Below, piece after piece: positions 41,779 through 53,403 of a DNA stretch of 64,000 nucleotides. This DNA comes from Phoebastria nigripes. Its lineage: Eukaryota > Chordata > Aves > Procellariiformes > Diomedeidae. The DNA is taken from contig JAYKAV010003103.1 in the NCBI GenBank assembly GCA_035582835.1, positions 319,473 through 383,472 on the forward strand, read 5' to 3'. A model generated the notes under the pieces. It saw only the letters and a list, made by a program, of their open reading frames with translations. It did no database searches and was not told the origin of the DNA. How positions within the stretch are numbered: position 1 is the stretch's first letter; every line of letters begins with the position of its first letter. Made by a program: the position numbers and the translations under genes.

Positions 41779-43090
41779 AGAACAATACAAAAACATAAAA
41801 TGGATTATATTGGGCTAAGCTAGAGGTCTATTTAACCCAGTATTATCTCCCTGTCCTTGGCTAGATGCTTATGGAAGTTCAGAATAATACTTCCACCAGT
41901 GTACTACCAGCTTTTGGCAAGCTCCTGCTTAAGACCTTCTGTAGTGATGACTTTACTTTCGCATCANTGTTTAATAGACCTTGCTGGATATTTCTCCTAT
42001 GAATTTATCTAATCTACTTTTGATCCCATTTGTACTTTTGGCATCCAAAATATCCTGTGGCAACGAGTGCCAGAATTGAATTATACATTCTGTGAAAAAC
42101 TACTTCCCTTGATTTGTTTTAAACCAGCTGCCTTATAATCTCATTTGCTGCCCCTACTTTCTGTGTTATGAGAAATAGCGAATGATAGTTTCTTATTCAT
42201 CTATTCCATGTCATTCATTATTTTATATACTTATATCATACCCCACCACCTGTTCTCTGAAGCTGATAAGTCTTGTTCTGTTTAATTTTTCTTTCTACAG
42301 AAGCCATTTTATATCTCTGAGCATCCTTCTTCCTATCAATTATATCCTTCTTGACAGCAAGTGACCAGAACTGTATGCAATATTTGAGACATAGGAATAC
42401 CACAGGGGTATTAGTTACACAGCAATATTATCTGCTCTTTTCTCTATTCTTAATATTCTTATTAATAATATTAATATTCTTAATAACTGATGTCCAATTG
42501 GCCTTTTTGACCTCAGGTGAATACTGTACTGACTTTTACTAAGTTCAAATCCAGACCTCTCACCTNATTGACTAAAAGCAAAATTTAAGCCCATCAAAAT
42601 GCATGTACAGTTAAAATTGTGGTTCCCCATGTGCATTACTTTACAATGTTCAACACTGAATTTTTTCTAGCATTTTTTGACTTAGATTCTTTTTCTACTC
42701 TTTCAGTCTGTTTTATTTCTGACTATTCTTAATAATTTAGTATCATCAACCATCTTTGTAATGCCACTACTCATCCTTCTGTTCTANGTTTTTCATAGAT
42801 ACCCTGAACTGCACAAATACTGGTACAGCTTTTGTGATACCATCCCATGCTACCCTTAAAACCAATCATTTATCACTACTCCTCTTTTCATATTAGGTAA
42901 CTAGTTATTAATACAAAAGAAGATCTTATTTCCAATGACAGTGTAAAAAAAGCCCTAACAAGTCTATGAAATATTCCTTCCCTCTGCAAAAATAGTCTTA
43001 ATGCTTCTCCATTACATTACATTCACCACATCTATTGATTCCATAATTTTGATAAATTTGTTTGGTGAAAAGTCAAACCTAAGTACATGT
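41779..43090 (-). mobile_element. Ancient, highly diverged CR1/L3-like LINE fragment
   Basis: Minus orientation. The left end, 'gggctaagctagaggtcta' then 'acccagtattatctcc', resembles the 3' UTR motif 'gggtcagacc..aggtccatctagcccagtatcctgtctcc' known from reptile CR1 families. Further right are old RT remnants: 'ctgtgaaaaactacttccc', 'accagaactgtatgcaata', 'ccatgtgcattactttaca', and 'tttagtatcatc' (42,736-42,747), which is DDTK on the minus strand and aligns with the FADDTK active site of copy B. After it, 'aatactggtacagc' matches copy B's 'cagtactggtcccagtacg'. The order agrees with copy B throughout. No frame survives, so this copy is far older than copies A-H. Confidence 0.75.
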
Positions 43091-44955
43091 TAATGTAGAA
43101 CTACTGACCTTGGTTTTTATCATCTAAGGCACAGCAACTGTTATCTGTAGTATTTCTATCTTTGGGAGAACCAAATTGTTCGAGAAGGAAACAGCCAAAA
43201 AAACCCTTCCACGTCTGGTGAAAGCAAGACGATGTTCATTACAGACTATCATCTCATAGCAGCCGTTCCAGTGAAGTTTAAACTCTGCTCACACTGGACT
43301 TAGAAAATTGTGCACTTAGTCATGGTCTGAACATGGTCTTTCCTAACCAAAGGAGTACTTTTTCTAGAGCTTAATTATTTTGTCTAGGGGTTAAAAAGAC
43401 ATATTCTGGGATCTTTCTGGTATTAACGATTTCTGGAATCATGANAGTCAAAGAGAAGCAAGGGAGTAGAATTGAATATTCACCCAGGAGTGAATATTTG
43501 TCTGTTGGTGATTTGACTTTCTACAGACTTAGTTAAAAGAGACTGGGCAGCTGTGGCTAAAATGGAAAGGAGCGATATCTCATCTTTCTTATAAAGATAA
43601 TAGCTGGAGTTTTCTTCTTTCCTTGCAAACAGAAGAACATAGGCTGGAGTTTCTGTCCCATAAGGCAAAGACAGGGAAATTTGTAGAAGCTTTTTAGTTT
43701 TTCAGTTTTACCTCTGAGACATATGGAATTTGTCCTTCAACCTGTTTCTAATATTGAACCAATAGTATTGGACTAGGTTCAAAATAATCAGAAACACAGG
43801 ACCATTTATTGTGGCAGTATCCTGAAACATTAGTAGGTACAGTCAAAGAAGAGAAAGGAAAAGAATAAGGGGGGGGGGGGGGGGAGAGGAAAACTTAAAA
43901 AAAAGACTAAGAGGTTCTATCCATCACTTACTTAGCTAAACATTTTTAGATTACCAAGTAATATGTACTTGGTATGTCTTAAATATGTAAGACAGACAAA
44001 AAGCAAGATAAGGGGAAAAAAAAAGTGACTGTCCAACACAGAAGATTAAGAATTCATGTAATGATCAATTAGATTTTATCCTATAGTCAAAAAGTACTGT
44101 GAATACCAAGAAGATGACAATAAATGCCATATATATATGAAGTTACTTTCATCTTGGAAACACTATCACCAGTGTTTTTTCTCTTATAACAGAAGTCAAT
44201 TTTCACATCACATCTCTGTTTTTTTATTCCTTGGAAATGATATTTCTGTAAGCTTGACCCCTGAGATGTGTTTCAGTTATTTTCTCAAAAGCTTTTATCA
44301 GAATTAATTCACCCAGTATTGGTTCTGTGTGAAATTAAATGCACCTAAAAATCCCAGCTATTCCTAACACAAATATTGTGCAGAACTCTACAACATCTGA
44401 TAAGTCTTAACTTGTTTTGGAGCTAACTATGAGATTTAAGTGCTTCAAAGACAATTCAGTTAGATATTCTTTAAACAATAAACACCAAATAAATTTTCAT
44501 GCATGGATACTAAGACTTCAACTTGTGTGCACTTTCTTGCTACAGTTTAGTTAATAAAAATTGGTACAGATCTAGGAACCATAAAGTATTAAGAACTATT
44601 TTCCTCAGAAATTAAATATAAAGCTTTGTATTTTTTAGAAATGAATGCTTCCTACTTGTCAGCTGGAACAATAGTTTCTTGCCACCAAAAAATGCCATTT
44701 ATTTAAATCAACATCAGTTTATGGTGTTTCATTTTTTTAATCTAAAATTTGGAAATATTAATTTTCACATTCTTTTTAATATCTTCAAGATCTTTGACTT
44801 TTGCATATCCCATTGCTGGTCAATGCTCTAGTGCATTGACACTGTGCTTTTGTTGTTGTTTTGGTTAAAAACTGCTGTCTAGAAAAAAATTTGTTTTGCA
44901 TTAGCCTGAGTTAAACTTGGTCAGGCTCAATTATAATCTCTTAATGGTGAGATTT
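43091..44955. other. AT-rich intergenic or intronic DNA
   Basis: No gene or transposon recognised over about 1.9 kb. The older CR1 may extend a little into its left edge. Confidence 0.5.
43869..43884. repeat. Poly(G) run, G16
   Basis: Sixteen consecutive G bases in AT-rich DNA. It could fold as a G-quadruplex; the length may be affected by sequencing error. Confidence 0.92.
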
Positions 44956-45739
44956 AGAATCATAGAATCATAGAATCATAGAATCATTAAGGTTGGAAAA
45001 GACCNNNNNNNNNNNNNNNNNNNNNNNNNNNNNNNNNNNNNNNNNNNNNNNNNNNNNNNNNNNNNNNNNNNNNNNNNNNNNNNNNNNNNNNNNNNNNNNN
45101 NNNNNNNNNNNNNNNNNNNNNNNNNNNNNNNNNNNNNNNNNNNNNNNNNNNNNNNNNNNNNNNNNNNNNNNNNNNNNNNNNNNNNNNNNNNNNNNNNNNN
45201 NNNNNNNNNNNNNNNNNNNNNNNNNNNNNNNNNNNNNNNNNNNNNNNNNNNNNNNNNNNNNNNNNNNNNNNNNNNNNNNNNNNNNNNNNNNNNNNNNNNN
45301 NNNNNNNNNNNNNNNNNNNNNNNNNNNNNNNNNNNNNNNNNNNNNNNNNNNNNNNNNNNNNNNNNNNNNNNNNNNNNNNNNNNNNNNNNNNNNNNNNNNN
45401 NNNNNNNNNNNNNNNNNNNNNNNNNNNNNNNNNNNNNNNNNNNNNNNNNNNNNNNNNNNNNNNNNNNNNNNNNNNNNNNNNNNNNNNNNNNNNNNNNNNN
45501 NNNNNNNNNNNNNNNNNNNNNNNNTGCCATTGGCCTTCTTGGCCACCTGGGCACACTGCTGGCTCATATTCAGCCGGCTGCCAACCAGCACCCCCAGGTC
45601 CTTTTCTGCCGGCCAGCTTTCCAGCCACTCTTCCCCCAGCCTGTAGCATNNCATGGGGTTGTTGTGGCCGAAGTGTAGGACCCGGCACTTGGCCTTGTTG
45701 AATCTCATACAATTGGCCTCAGCCCATCGATCCAGCCTG
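44956..45739 (-). mobile_element. CR1 LINE copy F, interrupted by assembly gap
   Basis: The 3' end (left) has four AGAATCAT octamers (44,956-44,987), then 'taaggttggaaaagacc'. The sequence is then N until 45,525, where CR1 ORF2 resumes with 'ttggccttcttggccacc', nearly identical to copy G. The right part reads on the minus strand [18 protein letters not shown] and [27 protein letters not shown]. It is 5'-truncated at 'gatccagcctg'. The 520-N gap is close to the 563 bases that separate the same landmarks in copy G, so the gap most likely hides only CR1 sequence. Confidence 0.93.
45005..45524. other. Assembly gap (520 N)
   Basis: Unresolved bases inside CR1 copy F. Any open frame spanning it is an artefact of N translation. 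Confidence 0.99.
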
Positions 45740-48424
45740 TAGTAGAAAAGCTCACAACCCCTTAACTATAGTACACATATAATGCACTACCCTAACAATT
45801 GAACAAAATCAATAATTTCAACAAAAAAGCACCAAAGAAAGCAAGTTGAGACTTTAGCAATTATATCTCCCTAGGTTATATTTGAGATCTAAAATTATTT
45901 TTTTTTTCTCTGACAGGTAAATAACCAGTTTCTCTTAATTAGGCTAGATTATGGGAAATGAAAGTGCTATTGAAANCAGCAATGGAGTAGAATATTGTCT
46001 TTTATCAAGAGCAGTATCTTGTAAATGTCTTAAGCTGTCTAGTTACCATGATAAATAGGTTGGGGTACATGCACACTTTAATTACTAACAGTGAAATCTG
46101 CTGAAATTGAAGTATTGCACTTGGTAAGAGCTATTAATGTTGAAATGACCCATTTAATAGTGGCCTCTGGTATCAAAGTATGGATTTAAATTGGTAATTA
46201 ATAAAAGTCCATTTCTAAAAATGNTAACACAAGAGCTCAATAAAAATGCTAACTAGGTCTCAAATACCACAGACAGTTTATTGACATTTTAATACATATT
46301 ACTTATGCTAAATACTTTTGTACACTCAGAACTAAGGATGAGAGGATAACAATGGACATATTTCCCAGCTAGCAGTTAGGAGATCAGTGGTACACTTAGT
46401 GGACTAGTTCACTTTTGTTGGTTTTAATCCTGCTTATAATGGAGGAATTTCCTTTTGAAGGTGCATTTACAAAATGAATCATTTTATCTCAGACTGCAGA
46501 GAACACGAATTCTGATTTTTAAAAAATAAGAAAATCAACTAGTTCTCATCAGACTATATTTTCAATGTCCAGGAGATGAGTAAAGTGAGCTCTCCATGAC
46601 TTAATGGTGAAAGTGTTACTGCTGATATAAAGACAAAATCTGACATATTATCCATCTGGTTTCTTCCACCTATATATCTAGCAACTGACATTTCAGAGAC
46701 TCAGAACACCTCATAAAATCCCGATTGCATATGTCAGGCAGTGCAGAATTTTGTCCACTGTTCTGTAGGACAGAACAGATATTTCTTGAGAAAAATACCA
46801 ACTTCTATTTTAAATCATAGCCCCTTTTTCTCAGGCAACCCAAGGATTAATTAGCTCAATTCAGCAAGATATTACAGTGCATATTTAAATCTATAGGATT
46901 AGTGTGCCTTGCTGAATGATGCCCTAAATTTATAGCTATTTTTATTGGTAGATAAAGTGCTTTAATGGAAGCTAGCATAAATACTGAAACTGGAACATAG
47001 CTGCTGAGGTGTATTATATGTCTTTGGAAAGCAGCAAAAGAATATTTTTTCTCCCTCGTACCTAATTGTAACTTTTTCCTATGTTAAACATCAGGTTTGG
47101 GCTGGTGATTGTATGTGTATGTCTCTTTCTGTCTCTCTCCTGTATACATATATACATATATATGGAGAGAAATAGATATATAAAATATGTCTTGTTATGA
47201 AGACTTCAATTTTTAATAGAAGATAAATTTTTTGGAGGAGTGACATTCATTCAGTCTCTCTGTAGGTATAAAATATCCACATTTAAAAAAATAAAAATGC
47301 TCTTAATACCAAGCACTGACAATAACAAAATTTCTGAAGAGTTTTCAAATTTAAGTACCACTGAAAACAACAGTTTTGTAATGGGAGACTAACACAGGAC
47401 TGAGCAGTCTGGAAAAAATAAAAAATTGGAAAAAGCATTGATTTTTAGTGGGTGGTAAGGTGTTTATAGCTTTAGGAGATAAAAGAAGAGCTTGTGCAAG
47501 GAAACTCATTGCCTCTGTATTTTTTGGGCTGCTGGACATTACGCTTTCCAAGTCATGCCTGTTATAGAGAGGGTTAGTTCCAAGCACTATGGAAATGAGT
47601 CAATTTGCACCACTTGGACTTGGGCAAAGGACTGCAGGTCAGGCATAGTCTGCTTGATTAAGTGTTGGGTTTGGCTATTTGTGTGTTTAGAACTAGACAC
47701 CTTGAAATTAATCTTAAGCACTTGCCTATCCCCTTTTGGCTCTGAATGGTCATTGCATTATGAATTTGAGCAAAAAAGCTCAAAGCAACAGCTTTGTTTT
47801 TCTTCAATGATGTGAGTGATGAGATGGGAATTTCTCAATTATTCAATATAAAATACCAAAGATGAGCCTTACCACTCTGGTCATTTCAGATGCAATTATT
47901 TCAAGTCATATAGATCATATACTTTGCCTTTCAGCACGAACACACTGAACGGATGCATTTATTTGACTGCTATGATCACAAGGACAGTGGCCTTTTCGCA
48001 GATTAGGGACATGAGCCCAGACTATTGACCTCAGCTTTATGCTGTTATCTACCTTACATGAAATGTTGAGAAAATGATGTTCCAGATTTCAAATCCAACT
48101 TCTGTGAAGAATCTATAGCAATGTTTTTAGTGGCATTTGATTTTGTATTTTTTCACTTAAATTTTCCCGAGCATACTCAAAGAACATCACTGATAGGTTT
48201 TATATTTCAGAATACTCTGATTGGTCAAATACGATGTGACATGTAATTTAACATAGGTATTTAACTTTTTGGTCATTTGATTGCTTGTGTCACACATTGG
48301 TAGGTCTGAAGGTTCAAAACGTGATTTTGACACATATAACAAAATAAATCAGCCCAAAAATGATACAGCTGTTTAGAATAATCATCCTCAGTCTTCACCA
48401 GATAAAGTACCTGTTTTAGAGAAA
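45740..48424. other. AT-rich intergenic or intronic DNA
   Basis: No gene or transposon recognised over about 2.7 kb. A 107-codon plus-strand frame (47,492-47,815) shows no domain features. Confidence 0.55.
47142..47163. repeat. TA/CATA-rich simple repeat
   Basis: Alternating 'tatacatata' units, seen directly. Confidence 0.85.
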
Positions 48425-48840
48425 ATATCTCCCTTGCACTAACAAAACAGACTTAACTCAGGGAAATTTTATGTAAATTAATTTATTGTCAATTAACACA
48501 AACTTCTAATCACTGATTTGGACAATAAGAAAGGATAAAACATAAACAGTTAAACACACAGTTAGGTAAACACCTTTTTTCCCCTTCCCCAAGCTTAACA
48601 TAAGCCAAAAAACCTCTCCTCCCCTCTTCCTAGTCTCAACCTCCCTTGTTTTTGCCATGGGTTACACTCAGCATGTCCCAAATCCTTCAGTGAGGTGACN
48701 TGGTGAAGGAGGTTGGGGTTGGTTCTGCCACTCTTCCTTGCTTTTGAACTGGTTTTCCTCTGCCCCAGCATGGATTGCCCACAGGCTGCAGTCCCTCAGC
48801 GGTGTCCCTGTTCTGACATGGGTCCAGGATAGTATTATTC
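48425..48840 (-). mobile_element. Diverged LTR fragment related to the 50.4-kb LTR
   Basis: This segment shares ordered motifs with the complete LTR downstream: 'aaaacagacttaactcaggg' versus 'aaaccagacttgacttggg', then 'ttattgtcaatta' versus 'ggttaccaatta', then 'tgccccagcatgg' followed by 'caggctgcag' versus 'tgctccagcatgg' and 'ggctgcag'. Orientation follows that LTR. The ends and any target duplication are not visible, and the GC-rich U3-like part is not recognised. An older member of the same or a sister family is the best reading; exact limits are uncertain. Confidence 0.55.
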
Positions 48841-50383
48841 TTAATTCTTCTATTTTCTGCACTGTTTCTTCAAAACCTTTTTATTTTTGTCTATATGTGG
48901 AATGGGGGAGGCAGGGAGGTGACTTTGGTGACTCATCAGTTCAGTAAGACTTAGAACATCACCATCTCATGTTTAGTTACGTGTTGCCTTTTTCCTCCAC
49001 TTTTTGACTATACCCTTTATTTACAGTGTACACACTTCAGAGATGAAAATCTGAACTCCAGAAGTGTGTGGTGTGCCTAGTGCATTACAGCTTTCTATCT
49101 CTTTGAGAAGTTCTGGGAGCCACTGTAATACAAACATTTAATAACCACCAGTGCCAATGCTCTCTTATTGTCTGTAGTAATATCACTTAAAAATTTGGTT
49201 TAGAGTGACCTTCCTTGTAATTTTCAGTATGTTTACATTCTTTTGGTGTCAGTTGTTTGCTCTTTCATTGCTTCACTTTCATTCTGCCATTTGTGAATGA
49301 AAAGTGATGAGCAGTCTCTAGGCAAATATGTTCTATGTGGCATCCTTTATTTACTGAGCTTCTTCTCAAGAATTACTTCCCACAGGCATGAAATCACTGT
49401 AATAGCCTAAACATTACTTTAAAATTTAACCAATTACACTGGTCATATTTTAGGGCTTATTTAACAAATAACAATGTAATTCTTGTGTGAAATGAATTGT
49501 TACAGAGTTCAAAAGCAGCTAACACTTTTGACTTATTTTTGATTGCTTTTAACTGACAAGAGACAACTTTTGTTCTCTTCAGCTGTCTAACCTACCTCTT
49601 GGGGTATTCAAAGCTCTCAGCTGGCCTGTAACTTTGGGCTTCCTTTCTGGGAAAATCTAGACATTGTAGGGAGGAGAAACTAGAGAACAAAAGAGAGTTG
49701 CTGTGTAGTCATGTCAGAACACAGTTAGGAAACACAGGATTTGGAAAGTGCTACCAGGGTTTGATCCAGATATAACCTTGAGTTTTAATCAACTAAAAAA
49801 CCCTCACTTAAAAATGGTAACACAAGTTTGAATATTGATTCTTCTTTTTTTGGATAGTATGTATATTTTTTACTTTTTTTTTTTTTTAACTTCCTTCCTT
49901 AATAATTTCATTTGAAGTGTTTAAATCTATGTTTTCTCATTTCTTGGAGTTTGAGAATTGGATGACTCAAAATCCTTTTCTTCTAGAAGGTCAGTTTCCA
50001 TATCCTTACCTTCATAAAAAAACTTCAGAATGTGGCAGTACCCATTCTGGAAATGCACATAGAACACCACAGCTCAAATCAGTGCTTCATGCTGTACCAA
50101 AATTTCTTCTGATTGCTGCTCTGTCCTGAAGGTGATCATCTAAACATCCAGCATGCCTTTTTAACTAAATCACCCATGAAGAGTTGGCAGTTTTAGTGAT
50201 TCTAGATCTTTCTCTTCAGAATGGCTGTTAGACTTTCTTTAGTAAAAGGAGTCTGTCTCAGAACCCTCAAGATTTCTTTCTCACCTTTTTAAAAATATGA
50301 TATGTGCTTGCATGTCTACTCTGGTGCAAAGTCAAAATCTCTGTTCTGTGTTGCTTTAAAATGTGTATTGTCAATCATAGTAT
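48841..50383. other. AT-rich intergenic or intronic DNA
   Basis: No gene or transposon recognised. T14 at about 49,875-49,888 is the main simple repeat. Confidence 0.5.
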
Positions 50384-50388
50384 TGTTA
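50384..50388. repeat. 5-bp target site duplication, left copy (TGTTA)
   Basis: TGTTA directly abuts the LTR start TGTGGTAGG and is repeated exactly after the LTR end at 51,128-51,132. Five base pairs is a length made by some retroviral integrases, including ERVL-type elements. Confidence 0.8.
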
Positions 50389-51127
50389 TGTGGTAGGTTG
50401 ACCTTGNCTAGCTGTCAGATGCCCACCAAGCCACTCTCTCACTTTCCNTCCTTAACAGGATGGAGGAGAAAATAAGATGAAAAAGCTTGTGGGTAGAGAT
50501 AAAGATAGGGAGATCACTCACCAATTACTGTCACTGGCAAACCAGACTTGACTTGGGGAAGATGAATTTAATTGGTTACCAATTAAAATAGATTTGGATA
50601 GTGACAAAATTAGAGCAACACCTTGCCCCCCACCACCCACTTTCTTCCAGGTTCAACTTTACTTCTTCATTCCTGACTCCTCCTAGCATGGAAAACTTGC
50701 TCCAGCATGGGCTCTCCGCAGGCAGCAATACCTTCAGGAAATATCCACCTGCTCCAGTGTGGGGTCCTTCAGAGGCTGCAGTCTAGATACTTGTTATGGT
50801 GTAGACCTTTTTACAGGCTGCAGGGGAATCTGCTCCAGCACCTGGAGCACCTCCTCCCACTCCTTCTTCACTGACCTTGGTGTTCACAGGGCTATTTCTC
50901 ATACTCTTCGTTCCTCACTGCCATGCAGCATTTTTGCCCTTTCTTAAGTATACTTCCCCCAAGGCGCCAGCACCCTGGCTGCGGGGCTCAGCCGTGCCCT
51001 GCGGGGGGTCGGTTGGAGCCGGCTGGAACCGGCTGTGTCCGGCACGGGGCAGCCCCGGCCTCTCCTCACAGAGGCCGCCCCTGCAGCCAGCTCCTGCTAC
51101 CAAAACCTTGAATGTACACCTGATACA
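50389..51127 (-). mobile_element. Complete solo LTR of an avian endogenous retrovirus
   Basis: The 739-bp segment begins TGTGGTAGG and ends CCTGATACA, the canonical TG...CA retroviral ends, and is flanked by exact TGTTA duplications. No internal gag/pol/env or second LTR is next to it, so it is a solo LTR left by recombination. The text ('gtaggttgacc', 'gagatcactcaccaattac', modules with 'tgctccagc') matches a common bird ERVL-like LTR family from memory. Orientation is inferred as minus: the GC-rich U3-like part is at the right, a TATA-like box follows, and the AT-rich part that would carry the poly(A) signal is at the left. That signal looks degenerate here. Degenerate 'tgctccag' modules recur at 50,698, 50,750 and 50,831. 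Confidence 0.88.
50945..50957 (-). promoter_or_regulatory. TATA-like element of the solo LTR
   Basis: Read on the minus strand, GTATACTTAAG follows the GC-rich block (50,964-51,077), where a U3 TATA box would be expected. Assignment rests on position and orientation inference only. Confidence 0.3.
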
Positions 51128-51132
51128 TGTTA
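51128..51132. repeat. 5-bp target site duplication, right copy (TGTTA)
   Basis: Exact copy of 50,384-50,388, immediately after the LTR terminus. Confidence 0.8.
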
Positions 51133-52560
51133 AAATAAAGCAAATAAACAACCTGAACCTGTCTTTGATGTCTCTATGTTAATATTTCCAGTCCTACCAA
51201 ACATAATAATTACTTGTGAAAGAAGGGAATAAATGAAAAGTGTAGAATTTGCAAAACTTGACACTGAGAAATTACATGAGGGATCTTAANGCAGATCAGT
51301 TGTACTTAAAAATTAAAAAGTATCATGTACTATTTTTGCATGTTCATGTTCCATTTTTTCCCCTAAGGATCACTGATTCACTTGGTATCCTATGCCACAA
51401 AATCACACTATTGCTACTCCAGTTACAATCCAGAAGTCATAGCACTTACTTTTAGGACTTGCTTGTTCTAGTACTCAAAAGCATATCACAAGCACAAAAG
51501 AAGACCTAGTGTCTACTTTTTTACAAGCTTAAATGATTCTCTACATAACAAACTAAGACACATATGATCCAACATGTTTATTATCTAAAGCACTGGTCTT
51601 GTATTAAACTTGCACATCCTAAATTGTACCTACCAAAAGTGGGAATATTCAAAAGTTTCCAAGATTTGTCTCACTGCTTCTACCAGAACCCTCCTTCCAT
51701 TCACAATGTGTGAAGGTTACATCTACATGGAGCAAACAAGGGCCACATGGCTACACTCCAGTACTTCAGAATGAGCTAGCTTAAATACCAGAAATAGCAC
51801 AGGATTAGCAGGGGCTTTGGTTTGAACTAATTAGCCCTGCTGAAGTATAATCTCAATAGAGCATCGTGTTTCATTCAGATAGCATTGGGCCATGGAGATG
51901 TACCTACAACTAAGCATATGTGTAAATCCTTGCAGGACCAGAGTTTAAATTTCACACCACTCCAACAAAGAAGCCCTGTGTAGGACAATTAATAGCCAGC
52001 TTTATGTTCAGCCAAAGCTGATGTACAGCCTTGTATAATATAATATTTTAGTGTGAGAGAAAAAGATAATAAAAAATTAAATCTTCCCTTCTCTAAACCC
52101 ATGATTGCTTGGTGTTGATTTTGTTAAGTGAAATTGTTTCATCTGTGTAGAAAGATGCTGTAAGTAAGCCAACTTCTGTTTGGCCTAACAATGCTACATC
52201 TTAGCTAGCTATTTATTGTCATTTAATGTTAGCAGGGCAACCTTTAAGAAATTACTTAACTTTCTCAAAATTAAGTTAATGGAGCACCACACCTTCAGCT
52301 GTTTAGGCTCTTGGAGTAGAATACATTATTCTGAATTTGTTTCGTACTTTTGTATAACATACCATGCATGACATCATAGAAATACACAGTGGAACACAAA
52401 TTATATGGAATAAAACTTCATCTGTGCTTAGAATTAAAATCCCAAACTTCTTGAATTGATATAAATAAATTCAAAATTATTGAAATACACACCTCCACCT
52501 AAAAATTAATTTTTTGAAGAAAGTTCTGATTTGCTTTTTCTTACTCATTTTTTAATACAT
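51133..52560. other. AT-rich intergenic or intronic DNA
   Basis: No gene recognised. The part 51,715-51,960 ('ggctacactccagtacttc' and nearby) has the look of a very old repeat but cannot be assigned. Confidence 0.5.
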
Positions 52561-52650
52561 AGAATCATAGAATCATAGAATCATTTAGGTTAGAAAAGAC
52601 CCTTAAGATCATCGAGTCCAACCGTTAACCTAACACTGCCAANTCCACCA

Positions 52651-53403
52651 CTAAACCATGTCCCTAAGCACCATGTCTACACGTCTTTTAAATACTTCCA
52701 GGGATGGTGACTCAACCACTTCCCTGGGCAGCCTGTTCCAATGCTTGACCACTCTTTCAGTAAAGAAATTTTTCCTAATATCCAATTTAAACCTCCCCTG
52801 GCGCAACGTGNGNCCATTTCCTCTTGTCCTATCTCTTGTTACTTGGGAGAAGAGACCAACACCCACCTCACTGTAACCTCCTTTCAGGTAGTTGTAGAAA
52901 GCAATGAGGTCTCCCCTGAGCCTCCTTTTCTCTAGGCTCAACAATCCCAGTTCCCTCAGCTGCTCCCCATAAGACTTGTTGTCTAGACCCTTCACCAGCT
53001 TTGTTGCTCTTCTTTGGGCATGCTCCAGCACCTCAATGTCCTTCTTGTAGTGAGGGGCCCAAAACTTAACACAGTATTCGAGGTGCGGCCTCACCAGTGC
53101 CGAGTACAGGGGCACGATCACTTCCCTACTTCTGCTGGCCACACTATTTCTGATACAGGCCAGGATGCCNTTGGCCTTCTTGGCCACCTGGGCACACTGC
53201 TGGCTCATATTCAGCCAGCTGTTGACCAACACTCCCAGGTCTTTTTCCAACAGGCAGCTTTCCAGCCACTCTTNCCCCAGCCTGTAGCGTTGCAGGGGGT
53301 TGTTGTTGCTGAAGTGCAGGACCCGGCACTTGGCCTTGTTGAACCTCATACAATTGACCTNGGCCAATTGATCCAGCCTGTCCAGATCCCTCTGTAGAGC
53401 CAA
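52651..53403 (-). pseudogene. CR1 ORF2 C-terminal part (copy G)
   Basis: An uninterrupted 250-codon stretch from ALQRDLDRLDQ to the natural stop after [11 protein letters not shown]. It covers the region after the RT active site: [53 protein letters not shown] and [19 protein letters not shown]. It contains no palm motif, so it cannot be catalytic. The lack of stops suggests a fairly recent insertion. Four codons hold ambiguous bases. Confidence 0.92.

Noticed and set aside
44968..45712. Open frames of 190-246 codons across the region in four frames
   Set aside because: They are produced by translating 520 N bases; only the CR1 part at 45,525-45,708 is real.
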